Shown here one piece after another: positions 46,002 through 56,850 of a DNA stretch of 64,000 nt. How positions within the stretch are numbered: the first letter of the stretch is position 1; each line of letters starts with the position of its first letter. The DNA is from Bos javanicus (Eukaryota; Chordata; Mammalia; Artiodactyla; Bovidae): contig NC_083884.1 of the NCBI RefSeq assembly GCF_032452875.1, positions 24,011,501-24,075,500 of the forward strand, in the 5' to 3' direction. Position numbers and translations under genes: made by a program. Below the pieces are notes generated by a model. It was not told the origin of the DNA. It saw only the letters and a program-made list of their open reading frames with translations, and ran no database searches.

Positions 46002-47136
46002 AATTATAGTAAGACAAAGCTCTATTTTTTTAATTGTAGAGGTATATATCATGACAGAATGACTTCAGAACCCATCATTAGGATTTAAAATTTCTCTTTG
46101 TTTAAATGTGATTTACTTACTTAGATTTTATGCTATTTGAATATTTTTAAACAATTCAATTTATCATTGATATATTTATATTTTAAATCTTCTTATATAT
46201 AAATTCTTAAATTATTTTTTAAATTTATACTTAAAACCCATCCATGTATAATCAAGGTTTTTTATACAATTATTTCAATATTTTGCTATAATTGATAAGA
46301 ATATAATTTCATTATGTCCCATGACTATCTTGATATATGAGCACAAAGATATTTTCTGTCTAATCCATAATAGTTGTAATGTTTTAATTAGTGAATAGTT
46401 TGGTAAAGGAGTAGGTATAAATTCATTAGAAGATAAAGCCTTGATTGTAAATTGAATTTATAAAACAAGCACCTTGCATTATATATTAATAGCTTTAAAA
46501 TACAAGGACAGACATCCAAATGATTTGTCAATATTAGTGTCCTGATAATTTCATTATAATAATAATAAACTTCAGAATTGATGCCTGGATTATATATTTA
46601 TTTTATGCTCAAAATTTGTCTGGTATGTTTACTTTTGTGTCCAGGAAGCTTTCGGAAATTAATATTACTGGTTCTCTCTCCCATACCCCCATTTACATAA
46701 TGATGGAAACTAAAATATTATTTTGTGTACATGTGCTTAAATAACCATTTAAAATTCAACAGAGAACTAAATGGACATAAAGTATCTTCAAATTCTAGTG
46801 TGGACCTGTGTTATTTCTCTTCAAAAATCTAAATGCCTTCAGAAATTTAAAATATCATATTTTCTTGCATTGACACTCAAGGATAAAATTTCCCAAATCT
46901 GAGCAGTCGGGAATCAATGTTTTACTTTGGCCATGACAATTTCACAAAGTATTAAAAATTTGGATTCAATCATACTAGAAAATGATGATAAATGCATTAG
47001 CCAATATATTGTTTTGAAATTCAGCTCAAGATTCATGTTTCAAAATTTCAAATACACATGTTGTAGACTGGCCACAATGTAATGCACTATGTGCCATCTT
47101 CAACTTCTATTTTTGCACCCAGTAAATCTTGACCAT
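46002..47136. other. Unassigned very AT-rich DNA
   Basis: No recognised repeat or gene. Confidence 0.5.
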
Positions 47137-47355
47137 GGGCTTCCCTGGTTGTTCAGATGGTGAAGAATTTGCCTGCAGTGAAGGAGATTCAGGTCTGATC
47201 CCTGGGTCTGAAAGATCTCCTTGAGAAGGGAATGGATACCCACTCCAGTATTCTTGCCTGGAGAATTTCACGGACCTAGAGTTGCCTAGTGGGCTACAGT
47301 CCACAGGGTTGCAAAGAGTTTGGCAGACTAAGTGACTAACATTTTCACTTTCAAT
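47137..47355 (+). mobile_element. Bov-tA SINE, sense
   Basis: Head 'gggcttccctggttgttcag' to tail 'ctaacattttcactttcaat'. Confidence 0.92.
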
Positions 47356-47475
47356 CTTGGAAGTATGGTAGGAAAAAAGGAAACAGAGATAAAACTCTTT
47401 TTATTTAGAGTGTGGCAATGTTGAGTATAGATTTTCCTTTAATTATCTTATTATCATGAAATAACACTGAACACA

Positions 47476-47601
47476 GGACTTCCCTTGCTTCCCAGTGGTT
47501 AAGATTGGGCACTTCCACTGCAGGGGTGCAGGTTTGATCCCTAGTCTGGGAAATAAGATCATGCGGGTCAGGAGAACAAAAACAAAAATAAAACATATAA
47601 A
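47476..47601 (+). mobile_element. CHR-type SINE (cetartiodactyl), sense
   Basis: 'aggacttcccttgcttccc', 'gcacttccactgcaggggtg', 'gtttgatccctagtctggga', then an A-rich tail. This tRNA-derived family differs from Bov-tA by its 'acttccactgcaggg' core and its lack of a BovB-like half. Confidence 0.85.
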
Positions 47602-49069
47602 CTTAAAAAAATTAATATTGAATATATGACATATAGGGATGGATATATTTATCATCCTACTTTCTTAACATTGATTCAATGGTTACAATATGAATAAGAG
47701 TTGAAGTGATTGTTTGAATTTTATAAATGATGTTGGCAAATAGGTTGGGACTTAACAAAATATAACAAGTTCTTTATTTCATATTTACTTATGCCATTTA
47801 AATTTGGAGTTCTGAATACTTAAGCATATTTTCTATATTATTGTTTTATGATGAATCAATTATTTCATTCACTAATATAATTAATTTTTTTTTTACATAG
47901 AGAGAAAGTATATTATAAAAGTAATTGAACTCCTAATTTCTAGACAAAATAATCAGGTGATATAAATCTTAAAGATGGAAAAATTATAGGGAGCAGATAT
48001 AATAAATACATTGAAACACCTTTAGAAGTTTTAAGTTTAAGTAAAATAGTTGATACTGTGTACTAGAAAAGATAATTAAAATATAATTACTATAAATTTT
48101 TCATATATCCCTTTCATAAATTTGAAAGAAATAAAATTCAAATCAAAGATAATGTACATGAAGTGATTAAATTTTTACAAAACTAGAGTAAATTGTATAT
48201 TTGTTAAATATGAAATTATGAACGGGATCCAAAGGATACCTCTTCAATCAGGAAGTTAAAACTTCCAGGTTTGATGAATATGCTTGCAACTTAAAATTTT
48301 ATGAAATGTGAAAGCAAAAAAATTAGAAATCATGAAAATCATTGCACATGAATCAGCCTTGAAATACTACCCCTTCTATATTCCTATTTTATTCTACTTC
48401 CTTAATGAAATATCATGCAATTGCCATTGAACAGTAAATAGCATAGGCAGAGAGAAAGAAGGATATAAGGACCAAGAAGAGACTTATTAGAACAAGTTGA
48501 GAATTACCTCTTCTGAATCCGATTGAGTTAAACAGGCACACAGTAGGCTCATGTTGTGTATTCACTTTTCCAAGTGCTAAGTATTCAAAATGAAAATACT
48601 GATCCTATCCTCATGTTCAGGAGCATTAGGGGTGAGATTCAGACAACATCAACTGAGCAGACAGAAAAAGAAATCTGTAAATGGTTAAGCATCTTGAATT
48701 TTTATAGTAACTGCTTCCAAAGCATTAAACTAGCCTTAAATCTGTATACATTTGATGTATTTACCAGTAATGATATCTAATTACAACCTATCCACTGCTA
48801 CCTCTTTCTATTGTGACCATGAGAGTCAATCTTCTTCCCTATACTCAAAAAAAATAACTAAATAAATAAAATTACCAAGTAGCATGCATGAGAAGTGTTC
48901 AGAGAACAGAGACAAGAAGTTCAGAATATTATTTTTTGTTCACTTGCTTATCAGAGCACATGTAAATTATATCTTAGAAGAGAGTGGCCATGACTCTATA
49001 GGACCAGGCTCTGGAAATAGTGGAGGCAGATTATTCACCCAACTCTTTCCAGGTAAGATTAGAATTAAG
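47602..49069. other. Unassigned AT-rich DNA
   Basis: No recognised repeat or gene. The frame at 48556-48780 has no domain. Confidence 0.5.
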
Positions 49070-49192
49070 TAAGTGAAAGTCACTCAGTTGTGTCTGACTC
49101 TTTGTTACCCCATGGAATATAGTCCATGGAATTCTCCAGGCCACAATACTGGAGTGGGTAGCTATTCCCTTCTCCAGGGGATCTTCCATGGA
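49070..49192 (-). mobile_element. Bov-A-type SINE monomer, antisense
   Basis: 'gtgaaagtcactcagttgtg' to 'ctccaggggatcttccatgg', with no tRNA-derived head. Confidence 0.9.
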
Positions 49193-49284
49193 AAATATCC
49201 AAAAGTCCATTTGGCTATCAAGATGATTATTCAAGATTTCCAGAGGAAGATTATACAGAGGCCTGTGATATTACATGAATAATA

Positions 49285-49345
49285 CTCACGGAATGCTCTT
49301 AGAAAAAGACCTAGGACATAGTAAATACTGAATAAGTATTACTTA
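49285..49345 (+). repeat. MIR SINE 3' fragment
   Basis: 'cctaggacatagtaaatact' followed by 'gaataagtatta' fits the MIR 'gcacatagtaagcactcaataaat' end. Confidence 0.55.
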
Positions 49346-49466
49346 TATCAATGACAAATTCCATTATTAAATTCCCAGGTTGTATTATTCTTTTTTCACT
49401 TCAACATTTTATGTTGCAGTGTCAGCCAGAAGAGTTTGGAGTATGTGCAAAGGAGTATGTGTGTCA

Positions 49467-49587
49467 GCCAGCTGCTAAGTCGCTTCAGTCGTGTCCGACT
49501 CTGTGCGACCCCATAGACGGCAGCCCACCAAGCTCCCCGGTCCCCCGGATTCTCCAAGCAAGAACACTGGAGTGGGTTGCGTTTCCA
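49467..49587 (-). mobile_element. Bov-A2 right monomer, antisense
   Basis: 'ctgctaagtcgcttcagtcg' to 'actggagtgggttgcgttt', with CpGs well preserved. It forms an inverted pair with the sense monomer at 49699. Confidence 0.92.
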
Positions 49588-49612
49588 AATCCTGAATTTG
49601 GAATTCAGGATT
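49588..49612. repeat. Perfect palindrome, 11-bp arms, 3-base loop
   Basis: Arms 'aatcctgaatt' (49588-49598) and 'aattcaggatt' (49602-49612) with loop TGG. It starts immediately where the antisense Bov-A ends. Confidence 0.95.
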
Positions 49613-49698
49613 ACTTCTTCTGGGACTGCAACCCAAGCTTTCTAATATGTTCTTCTACTACTACTATTATAAAATAACATGAAGTTAATGCATCCACA

Positions 49699-49836
49699 CG
49701 GAGAAGGCAATGGCACCCCACTCTAGTATTCTTGCCTGGAGAATCCCAGGGATGGAGGAGCCTGGTGGGCTGCCGTCTATGAGGTCGCACAGAGTCGGAC
49801 ACGACTGAAGTGACTTAGCAGCAGCAGCAGCAGCAA
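49699..49836 (+). mobile_element. Bov-A SINE monomer with (AGC)n tail, sense
   Basis: 'ggagaaggcaatggcacccc' to an AGC run at about 49820-49836. Flanked by an exact 10-bp target duplication 'aatgcatcca' (49687-49696 and 49837-49846). It is a young copy. Confidence 0.95.
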
Positions 49837-51692
49837 TGCATCCAAAGATAAATTTTCAAACAGCAGTCTTAAAGGACAATTAATAAGTTATACATACATA
49901 GAGAGTACAATATAAGTCGACATTTGTAAACAGTCATGAAGCCCTCACTGTTAAAAGATATTGAACATATTCATTGCTCCCTAAATTTTCTAATGCTCCT
50001 TTGTATTTCTTTCCCTCCTCCTTATTCCCTTCCTCATCTCTCGGCTTCCTCTGATCTGATTTTCATATCTATTCATTTTGCACATTCCAAAATTGTATAA
50101 AAATGGAATTGTATGAGTGCTATAGCACGTATTTATTTTTATTCTTGAGTAATAGTCCAATGTATTGATATACCAGTTTATGTCTTGAAACTAATGATGA
50201 ACATTTGAATTAGTTCCAGATCTGAGTTATTACAAGAAAGGCTTCTATTAATACGCATGCAAAAAGTATGGGCATGTATGGGCATACAAAAAGTATTAGA
50301 ACATATCTCATAGGTGTGTACTGGGGAGTAAAATGACTAGATCATATCATAGGTAGGTACATCATTAAATTTAACAAAATTGTCAAACTATTTTTCTAGG
50401 TGATTCAGTGAATGAAAATTCTGGTTTCTTCACATCTTCACTAACCTTTGGTATGTTTGGACTTTTAATTGCTATTCTATGTGATGTGTAGTATTATTTA
50501 ATTTGCTTTTTAAAAAATACATATATATATTTGACTATTTTTCATGTGCTTATTTATCATGTATTTATCACTTTAGTGACTATTTAAATCTCTTGTCCAG
50601 CCTAATTTTTTAAATTGAATGGAAAGGTCTTTACATATTCTGGATAAAAATAATTTATTACATGTGTGATTTGCCAGTATTTCCCCTGGTTTGTGTACTG
50701 TCCTTTCATTTCTCTAGCAGTATCTTTGTAGAGCAGATTTTTAATTTTGATGAAGTTCAATTTATAAACTTTGATTTTATTAAGCATCTTTTTAGTGTTG
50801 TATCCAATAAATCTTTGTCTAATTTATAGAAACAAAGATTTTCTTCTATGTGTTCTTCCAGAACTTCTATATTTGGGGATTTACATTTAGATCTCCAGTT
50901 TATCTTGACTTAATTTTTGTATGGTGTGAGGTATGGGTCTGAGGACATTTTTTGTGTGTGTATGGATATCCAACTGTTATAGCACTGCTTTTTTAAGTCT
51001 ATCATTTCCCAATTGTCTTCCAACAATATCACTATTCACTGTCTTGTTCTATGGTTTGTCTGTTTGAATTTATGCCATTAGCACACATCTTGATTATTGA
51101 GTCCTTATACTATCTTGCAAAAGGTAGTGTCACCTTTACAAATTTATTCTTCTCTCTCAAAGCTTTTTGGGTATTATATAATTTTGTATTTCCATGTAAA
51201 TTTGAAAATCAATTCTTCAATTTCTGCAAAGCATCTGTTTGGATTTTGATTAGGAATTCTTATATCTGTATATCAATTTGGACAGAAATTTTCTCTCAAC
51301 AATATCAGGTCTTTGAACTCATAAAAGTGGTATACTGTTTATTTATTTTGGTCTCTTTAATTTATCACACCAGTGTATTACAATTGCACAGGTCTTTCTT
51401 ATATTTTTGGTAGGTTTTTCTCTAAGTGTGTTTCATGCTTTGACACTATTATATATGGTATTGGTTATAAATTTAATTTCTGATTATTCATTGCTCTTAT
51501 ATAAGAGACAATTGATTTTTATATACAGATATTTTTCCTCCACTTACTTATTAGGTTTTGTGTTCACTTATTTGTTTCAGTGATTTTTACATATTCCATC
51601 AAAATGTTAATCAAACTATTTGCAAAAAAAATAGAAAATCATCAGATAAAAATTTTCCTTTTTAAATTTGGATGCTTTTTATTCTTTTTCTT

Positions 51693-51898
51693 TTTTTTTT
51701 TTTAAAGAAAGACGTCTTCCCGAGGCCGCCACTGCCACCCCTCCGCGGGTCTCCGCTGATCCGACCCCGTGCGAGGCCGCCACCGTCGGGCTCTGGGGCG
51801 TTGCGGGAAGGCTGCGGTCACAGCCCACTCGGTTGCCCTCCGGGGCCGCCGCACCTCGCTGGCAGACTCGCGCAGGCCCCGACCAATCGCACTGACCC
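51693..51898 (-). pseudogene. Short CpG-rich processed retrosequence, antisense, source gene unknown
   Basis: An island of GC-rich DNA (about two dozen CpGs by my count in roughly 190 bp) sits in AT-rich L1M. On the minus strand it reads as GC-rich sequence followed by 'ctttctttaaa' and an A tail (T run at 51693-51703 on +). It is flanked by an exact 13-bp duplication 'tattctttttctt' (51680-51692 and 51899-51911), and the duplication's A-rich minus-strand start fits an L1-type nick site. It therefore looks like an L1-mobilised copy of a GC-rich RNA, such as a 5' UTR or promoter-proximal transcript. An inverted CCAAT (cgattgg on the minus strand) lies near its 5' end. I do not recognise the source. 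Open + strand frames over it (51668-51895, 51672-51926, 51769-51969) are antisense and not supported as genes. Confidence 0.75.
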
Positions 51899-52038
51899 TA
51901 TTCTTTTTCTTATATCATTATATTGACAAGAATCTCAAGGACAATGACAGACAGAAGTGGTGGGAATAAATGACCTTGTTTTCTTCCATATCTCCAGAGT
52001 AAAAGATTAAATTTTTGCCATTAGATATGATGCTAGCT

Positions 52039-52171
52039 CTGGAAGAGGGCATGGCAACCCACTCCAGTATTCTTGCCTGGAGAATCACATGGACAGAGGA
52101 ACCTGGCAGGCTATGGTCCATGGGGTCACAAAGAGTTGGACATGTCTGAAGCAACAGAGCAGGACACATGA
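52039..52171 (+). mobile_element. Bov-A SINE monomer, sense, inside L1M
   Basis: Flanked by 'atgatgctagct' (52027-52038) and 'atgatgctagtt' (52172-52183), a near-perfect duplication of L1M sequence. Confidence 0.93.
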
Positions 52172-52343
52172 ATGATGCTAGTTATAGACTTTTGTAGACA
52201 TCTTTTATTAAGTTTAGGAAGTCTCTATCTTAATGTTTCAATAATTTATATCACTAATGGATGTGGTTTTGTTAACTGTTTTATCTGCATTTATTGAGAC
52301 AGTAATATGTTTTCTAAAATTTTTAAAATTCAATATGATGAAC

Positions 52344-52825
52344 TAATTAAAAAGCAGAGACATCACTTAACCAACAGAGGTCTGTATAATCAAAGCTATG
52401 GATTTACCAGTAGTCATGTATGGATATGAGAATTGGACCATAAAGAAGGCAGAGTGCTGAAGAATTAATGCTTTTGAACTGTGCTGCTGGAGAAGACCCT
52501 TGAGTCCCTTGGACTGCAAGGAGGTCAAACCTGTCAATCCCAAAAGAAATTAAACCTAAATATTTCTTGGAAGGACGATTGCCAAAGTTCCAATATGTTG
52601 CTCACCTGATGTAAATAGTCGACTCAATAGAAAAGACCCTGATGCTGGGAAAGATTGAAGGCAAAAGGAGAAGGGGCCAGCAGAGAATGAGATGGTTAAA
52701 TACCATCACTGACTTGAAGGACATGAACCTTAGCAAACTCCAGGAGATAGTGAAGTACAGGGAAGCCTGGTGTGCTGCAGTCCACAAGGAAGCAGAGTCA
52801 AATGTGACTTAGTGACTGAAAAACA
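52344..52825 (+). mobile_element. BovB 3' part, sense, old
   Basis: It starts after YADD ('aaaaagcagagacatcactt') and ends 'gacttagtgactgaaaaac'. It is diverged and non-coding. Unassigned DNA follows to about 53164. Confidence 0.9.
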
Positions 52826-53217
52826 ATAGGTTGTAGATTCTGAAAAACCAGCAAAGATGATCAGAAATACTGGCCAGGCTGAAAACAAAAATATTTTCTT
52901 TTTCTGTTGTGTTTTATTTGCCATCTCTTTTCTCCAGATAACATACATTTCCTACTATTTTCCTTGCCTAACTATATCAAAGTTTGGGTCTTGGCCATAT
53001 TATGCATTGGGTGGCACAAAGAAAACAGAGAGAGGAAATTTGTGTCTACTTTGTTAATGTTTGGATATTGAGGTTAATTAACGTCTAATAAAGCTTACAG
53101 CATGAAAGTAGTTTATAGCAAGATATGGGAAGGAGGATGGATGTGAATTACTCTACTGTTTATTAACATGCCATCAGAGAAACTAGGTTAAATAATCGTC
53201 CTTGAGGCCAAACTACA

Positions 53218-53655
53218 GTGGAGGTAATGAAAATAATGTCAACCTCTTTCAAAAGGTCCCATGCATGCACTGCTTCACTCAGTGCCCCCGACCCTGCAGC
53301 AGACCACCGCAAACCCACGCCTCTGCCGGAGACACCTAGACACTCATGGGCATGTCTGGGTCAGTCTCTTGTGGGGTCACTGTTCCTTTCTTCTGGGTCC
53401 TGGTGCACACAAGGTTCTGTTTGTGCTCTCCAAGAGTCTGTTTCCCCTGTCTTGTGTAAGTTCTGGTGGTTCTGTGGTGGGGTTAATGACGACCTCCTCC
53501 AAGATGGCTTATGCCATACCCAACTCTGCTGCACCCAGAGTCCTCACCCCTGTGGCAGGCCACTGCTGACCTGGACCTCAGCAGGAGACACTCAGACACA
53601 GTTCTGGCTCAGTCACATGGGTTGGGCATGCGTTTTGTACCCTTCCCAGGTCTGA
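53218..53655 (+). other. 145-codon open stretch in the BovB 5' region (possible ORF1 remnant)
   Basis: Open frame in the BovB leader, Cys/Ser/Pro-rich, with no domain I know. RTE-clade elements are described as having a short upstream ORF1. Whether this frame corresponds to it cannot be decided here. It overlaps a second open stretch (53511-53864) in another frame. GC-rich leaders give open frames by chance, so this is weak. Confidence 0.3.
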
Positions 53656-54071
53656 GCAGCTCAGGCTACCAGGTGGTTGGCAAGCACACTGAGCCAGGTA
53701 GGCCGTGCATATTAATCACCTCCCCAGTCCTGGATACTCAGTTTCCTGGGTGCACTGCAAGAGCACTGTCTCAGATGCACCATGTCTCCTCTGGAGAGCT
53801 GACCTCAGGCTGCAACCCTCCTGGTGGATGTCAACCATCTGGGATCTCAGGAATACATGGTTAGCAGCTGGAAGCCTGCTCACAGTTTGTTGGAAGATGC
53901 CATCTCTGAGGCTGAGATAGCAGCAGCAACATGCCTTCTGGCTTTGGCTGTGGCAAGCCTGACTCTGCCTCCATGAGGAGAAGAGATGGTAAGGAGACTT
54001 CTAGCTCTCCTTTGGTATTTGTTCAATCTTTTGTTCTGTGAGCCATGAACAGTATGAAAAGGCAAAAATGA

Positions 54072-54683
54072 ATGACACTGAAAGATGAACTACCCAGGTT
54101 GGTAGGTGCCCAATATGTTACTACAGAAGAGTGGAGAAATAACTCCAGAAAGAATGAAGAGACTGAGTCAAAGCAAAAACAATACCCAGTTTTGGATATG
54201 ACAGGTGATGGAAGTAAAGTCCAATGCTGTAAAGAGCAATATTGCATAGGAACCTGCAATGTTAGGTCCATGAATCAAGGCAAATTGGAAGTAGTTAAAC
54301 AGGAGATGGCGAGAGTCAATGTCGACATTCTAGGAATCAGTGAACTAAAATGGGCAGGAATGGGTGAATTTGACTCAGATGAACATTATATCTACTACTG
54401 TGGGCAAGAACCCCTTATAAGAAATGAAGTAGCCATCATAGTCAACAAGAGAATCCAAAATGCAGCACTTGGATGTAATCTCAAAAACAACAGGATGATC
54501 TCTGTTCATTTCCAAAGAAAACCATTCAGTATCATAGTAATCCAAGTCTATGTCCCAACCAGTAATGCTGAAGAAGCTGAAGTTGAACGGTTCTATGAAG
54601 ACCTACAAGACCTTCTAGAACTAACACCCCCAAAAGATGTCCTTTTCATTATAGGGGACTGGAATGAAAAAGTAAGAAGGTAA
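54072..54683 (+). pseudogene. BovB ORF2 N-terminus: AP-type endonuclease, truncated
   Basis: 203 codons of the apurinic-like endonuclease that nicks the target. Visible motifs: CNVRSMNQGKLE (about residues 62-73), the catalytic-Glu block ILGISELKWAG (Glu at about residue 91), DEHYIYYCGQ, VYVPTSNAEEAEVERFYEDL, and the metal-site block IIGDWNEKVRR at the end, where a stop closes the frame. The start follows an in-frame leader. The first M-like codon at 54072 is not an ATG I would trust, and similarity to other BovB copies is needed to place the true start. The C-terminal SDH-type part is lost to a stop and a deletion at about 54835-54865. Confidence 0.85.
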
Positions 54684-54966
54684 GAGCTACCTGGAGTAAC
54701 AGCAAATTTGGCCTTGGAACACAAAATGAAGCAGGGCAAAGGCTAACAGAGTTTTGACAAGAGAACGTACTGATCATAGCAAACCCTCTTCCAACAGCAC
54801 AAGAGAACATTCTACACATGACATCACCATATGGTAAATACCAAAATCAGATTCCGTATGATAGATGGAATGCCTGAAGAACTATGGACAGAGGCTAGTG
54901 ACCTTGTACAGGAGTCAGTGATCAAGACCATCCCCCAAAAAAAGAAATGCCAAAAAGGCAAAATGG

Positions 54967-56157
54967 TTGTCTGAGGAGGACTTACAAATAGCTGTGAAAA
55001 GAAGAGTAGCAAAAGACAAAGGAGAAAAGGAAAGAGATACCCATTTGAATGCAGAGTTCCAAAGAATAGCAAGGAGAGATAAGAAAGGCTTCCTCAGTGA
55101 TCAGTATAAAGAAATAGAGGAAAACAACAGAATGGGAATGCATAGAGATCTCTTCAAGAAAATTACAGATGCCAAGGGAATATTTCATGCAAAGATAAGC
55201 ACAAAAAAGGACAAAAATAGTATGGACCTAATAGAAGAAGGAGATATTAAGAAGAGGTGGCAAGAATACACAGAATTACACAAAAAGATCTTCATGACCC
55301 AGATACCCACAATGGTGTGATCACCCACCTAGAGCCAGACATCTTGGAATGTGAAGTCAAGTGGGCCTTAGGAAGCATCACTACAAACAAAGCTAGTGGA
55401 GGTGATGGAATTGCAGTTGAGCTATTTCAAATCCTAAAAGATGATGCTGTGAAAGGGCTGCACTCGATATGCCAGCAAATCTGGAAATGCCAAAGAATGT
55501 TCAAACTACTGCACAATTGTACTCATTTCACATGCTAGAAAAGTAATGCTAAAAATTGTCCAAATCAGGCTTTAAGATGTTCATGCTGGATTTAGAAAAG
55601 GCAGAAGAACCAGAGATCAAATTACCAACATGCACTGGATCATTGAAAAAGCATGAGAGTTCCAGAAAAACTTCACCTTTTGCTTTATTGACTATGCCAA
55701 AGCCTTTGACTGTATGGATCACAATAAACTATGGAAAATTCTGAAAGAGATGGGCATACCAGACCACATGACCTGCCTCCTGAGAAATCTGTATGCAGGT
55801 CAGGAAGCAAAAGTTAGAACTGGAGATGGAACAACAGACTGGCTCCAAATCAGGAAACAAGTATGTCAAGGGTGCATATGGTCACCCGGGTTATTTAACC
55901 TATATGCAGAGTACATCATGCGAAATGCTGGGCTGGACGAAGCACAAGCTGGAATCAAATTTGCCAGGAGAAATATCAAATATGTCAGATATGCAGATAA
56001 CACCACCTTTATGGAAGAAAGCAAAGAAGAACTAAAGAGCCACTTGATGAAAGTGAAAGAGGAGAGTGAAACAGTTGGCTTAAAACTCAACATTCAGAAA
56101 ACTAAGATCATGGCATCTGGTCCCATCACTTCATGGAAAACAGAATGGAAACAGTGA
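54967..56157 (+). pseudogene. BovB ORF2: linker and reverse transcriptase, broken, YADD mutated
   Basis: Pieces in different frames: 54967-55320 linker (basic block KRRVAKDKGEKERD), 55257-55538 linker to fingers, and 55556-55744, which reads out of frame across the motif A region. 55714-56157 (147 codons) has MGIPDHMTCLLRNLYAGQE, motif B CQGCIWSPGLF and the active-site box. That box reads YADN instead of YADD: the second catalytic Asp is Asn. A deletion at about 55485-55495 removes the block between IWK and the codons before NAKECS. The enzyme would be inactive even if expressed. Confidence 0.87.
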
Positions 56158-56783
56158 GATACTTTATTTATTTATTTATTTTATTTTTTTTTTTTGGGGG
56201 GGTGCTCCAAAATCATTGCAGATGGTGACTGCCACCATGAAATTCAAAGACACTTGCTCCTTGGAAGAAAATCCATGACCAACCTAGACAGCATATTCAA
56301 AAGCAGAGACATTTCTTTGCCAACAAAGGTCCATCTAGTCAAAGTTATGGTTTTTCCAGTAGTCATGTACAGACCTCAGAGTTGGACCATAAAGAGAACT
56401 GAGGGCCAGAGAATTGATGCTTTTGAACTGTAGTGGAGAAGATTCTTGACAGTCTCTTGGACTGCACGGAGATCCAACCAGTACATCTTAAAGTAAATCA
56501 GCCCTGAATATTCATTGGAAGGACTGATGCTGAAGCTGAAATGTGAATACTTTGACCACCTGATGCAAAGAAGTGACTCTTTTGAAAAGACCTTGATGCT
56601 GGGAAAGATTGAAGGTGGAAGGAAAAGGGGACGACAGAGGATGAGATGGTTGGATGGCATCACCGGCTCAATGGACATGAGTTTGAATAAACTCTGTGAG
56701 TTGGTGATGGACAGGGAGGCCTGGTGTGCTGCAGTCCATGGGGTCTCAAAGTGTTGGGGACACTGAGCGACTGAACTGAACTG

Positions 56784-56850
56784 TTTTAATATGAGAAAAC
56801 TAAGATACCAAGGAAATTAAATAAATCTTTAGGATCACAAGCTGGTCTGT
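56784..56850 (-). repeat. Possible MIR scrap, antisense
   Basis: 'atatgagaaaactaagatac' followed by 'ggatcacaagctgg' fits the reverse MIR 'gaggaaactgag...gtcacacagct' pattern. Confidence 0.4.

Larger units (their letters stand above)
49870..52343 (-). mobile_element. Old L1M, antisense, 3' UTR and ORF2
   Basis: Antisense L1M from the 3' UTR (about 49870-50090) through ORF2 ('gtgcttatttatcatgtatt', 'ttacatattctggataaaaa', 'gtatggtgtgaggtatgggt', 'tttggattttgattaggaat'). It is interrupted by a CpG-rich processed insert (51693-51898) and a Bov-A (52039-52171), and truncated at right by a BovB. Frames such as 51051-51413 are antisense noise. Confidence 0.85.
53165..56783 (+). mobile_element. BovB LINE, nearly full-length, sense, disabled
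   Basis: The only copy here with the 5' region: GC-rich leader (about 53165-54070), endonuclease (54072-54683 onward), a deletion at about 54835-54865 that removes the end of the endonuclease and the start of the linker, then linker, RT and 3' end with the terminal 'actga' repeats at 56765-56783. A TTTA/T-rich expansion (56160-56203) interrupts the RT-end region. The 5' boundary is an estimate. Confidence 0.92.

Noticed and set aside
51051..51413. 120-codon + strand open frame
   Set aside because: Antisense of an old L1 ORF2; Phe/Leu-rich shadow translation.
51668..51969. Three overlapping + strand frames over the GC-rich island
   Set aside because: They begin in L1M or poly-T sequence and run antisense to the A-tailed insert. 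GC-rich DNA lacks stops, so open length is not evidence.
53165..54070. GC-richer block as a host CpG-island promoter or exon
   Set aside because: It continues directly into the BovB endonuclease frame and fits the BovB 5' region. CpGs are largely decayed.
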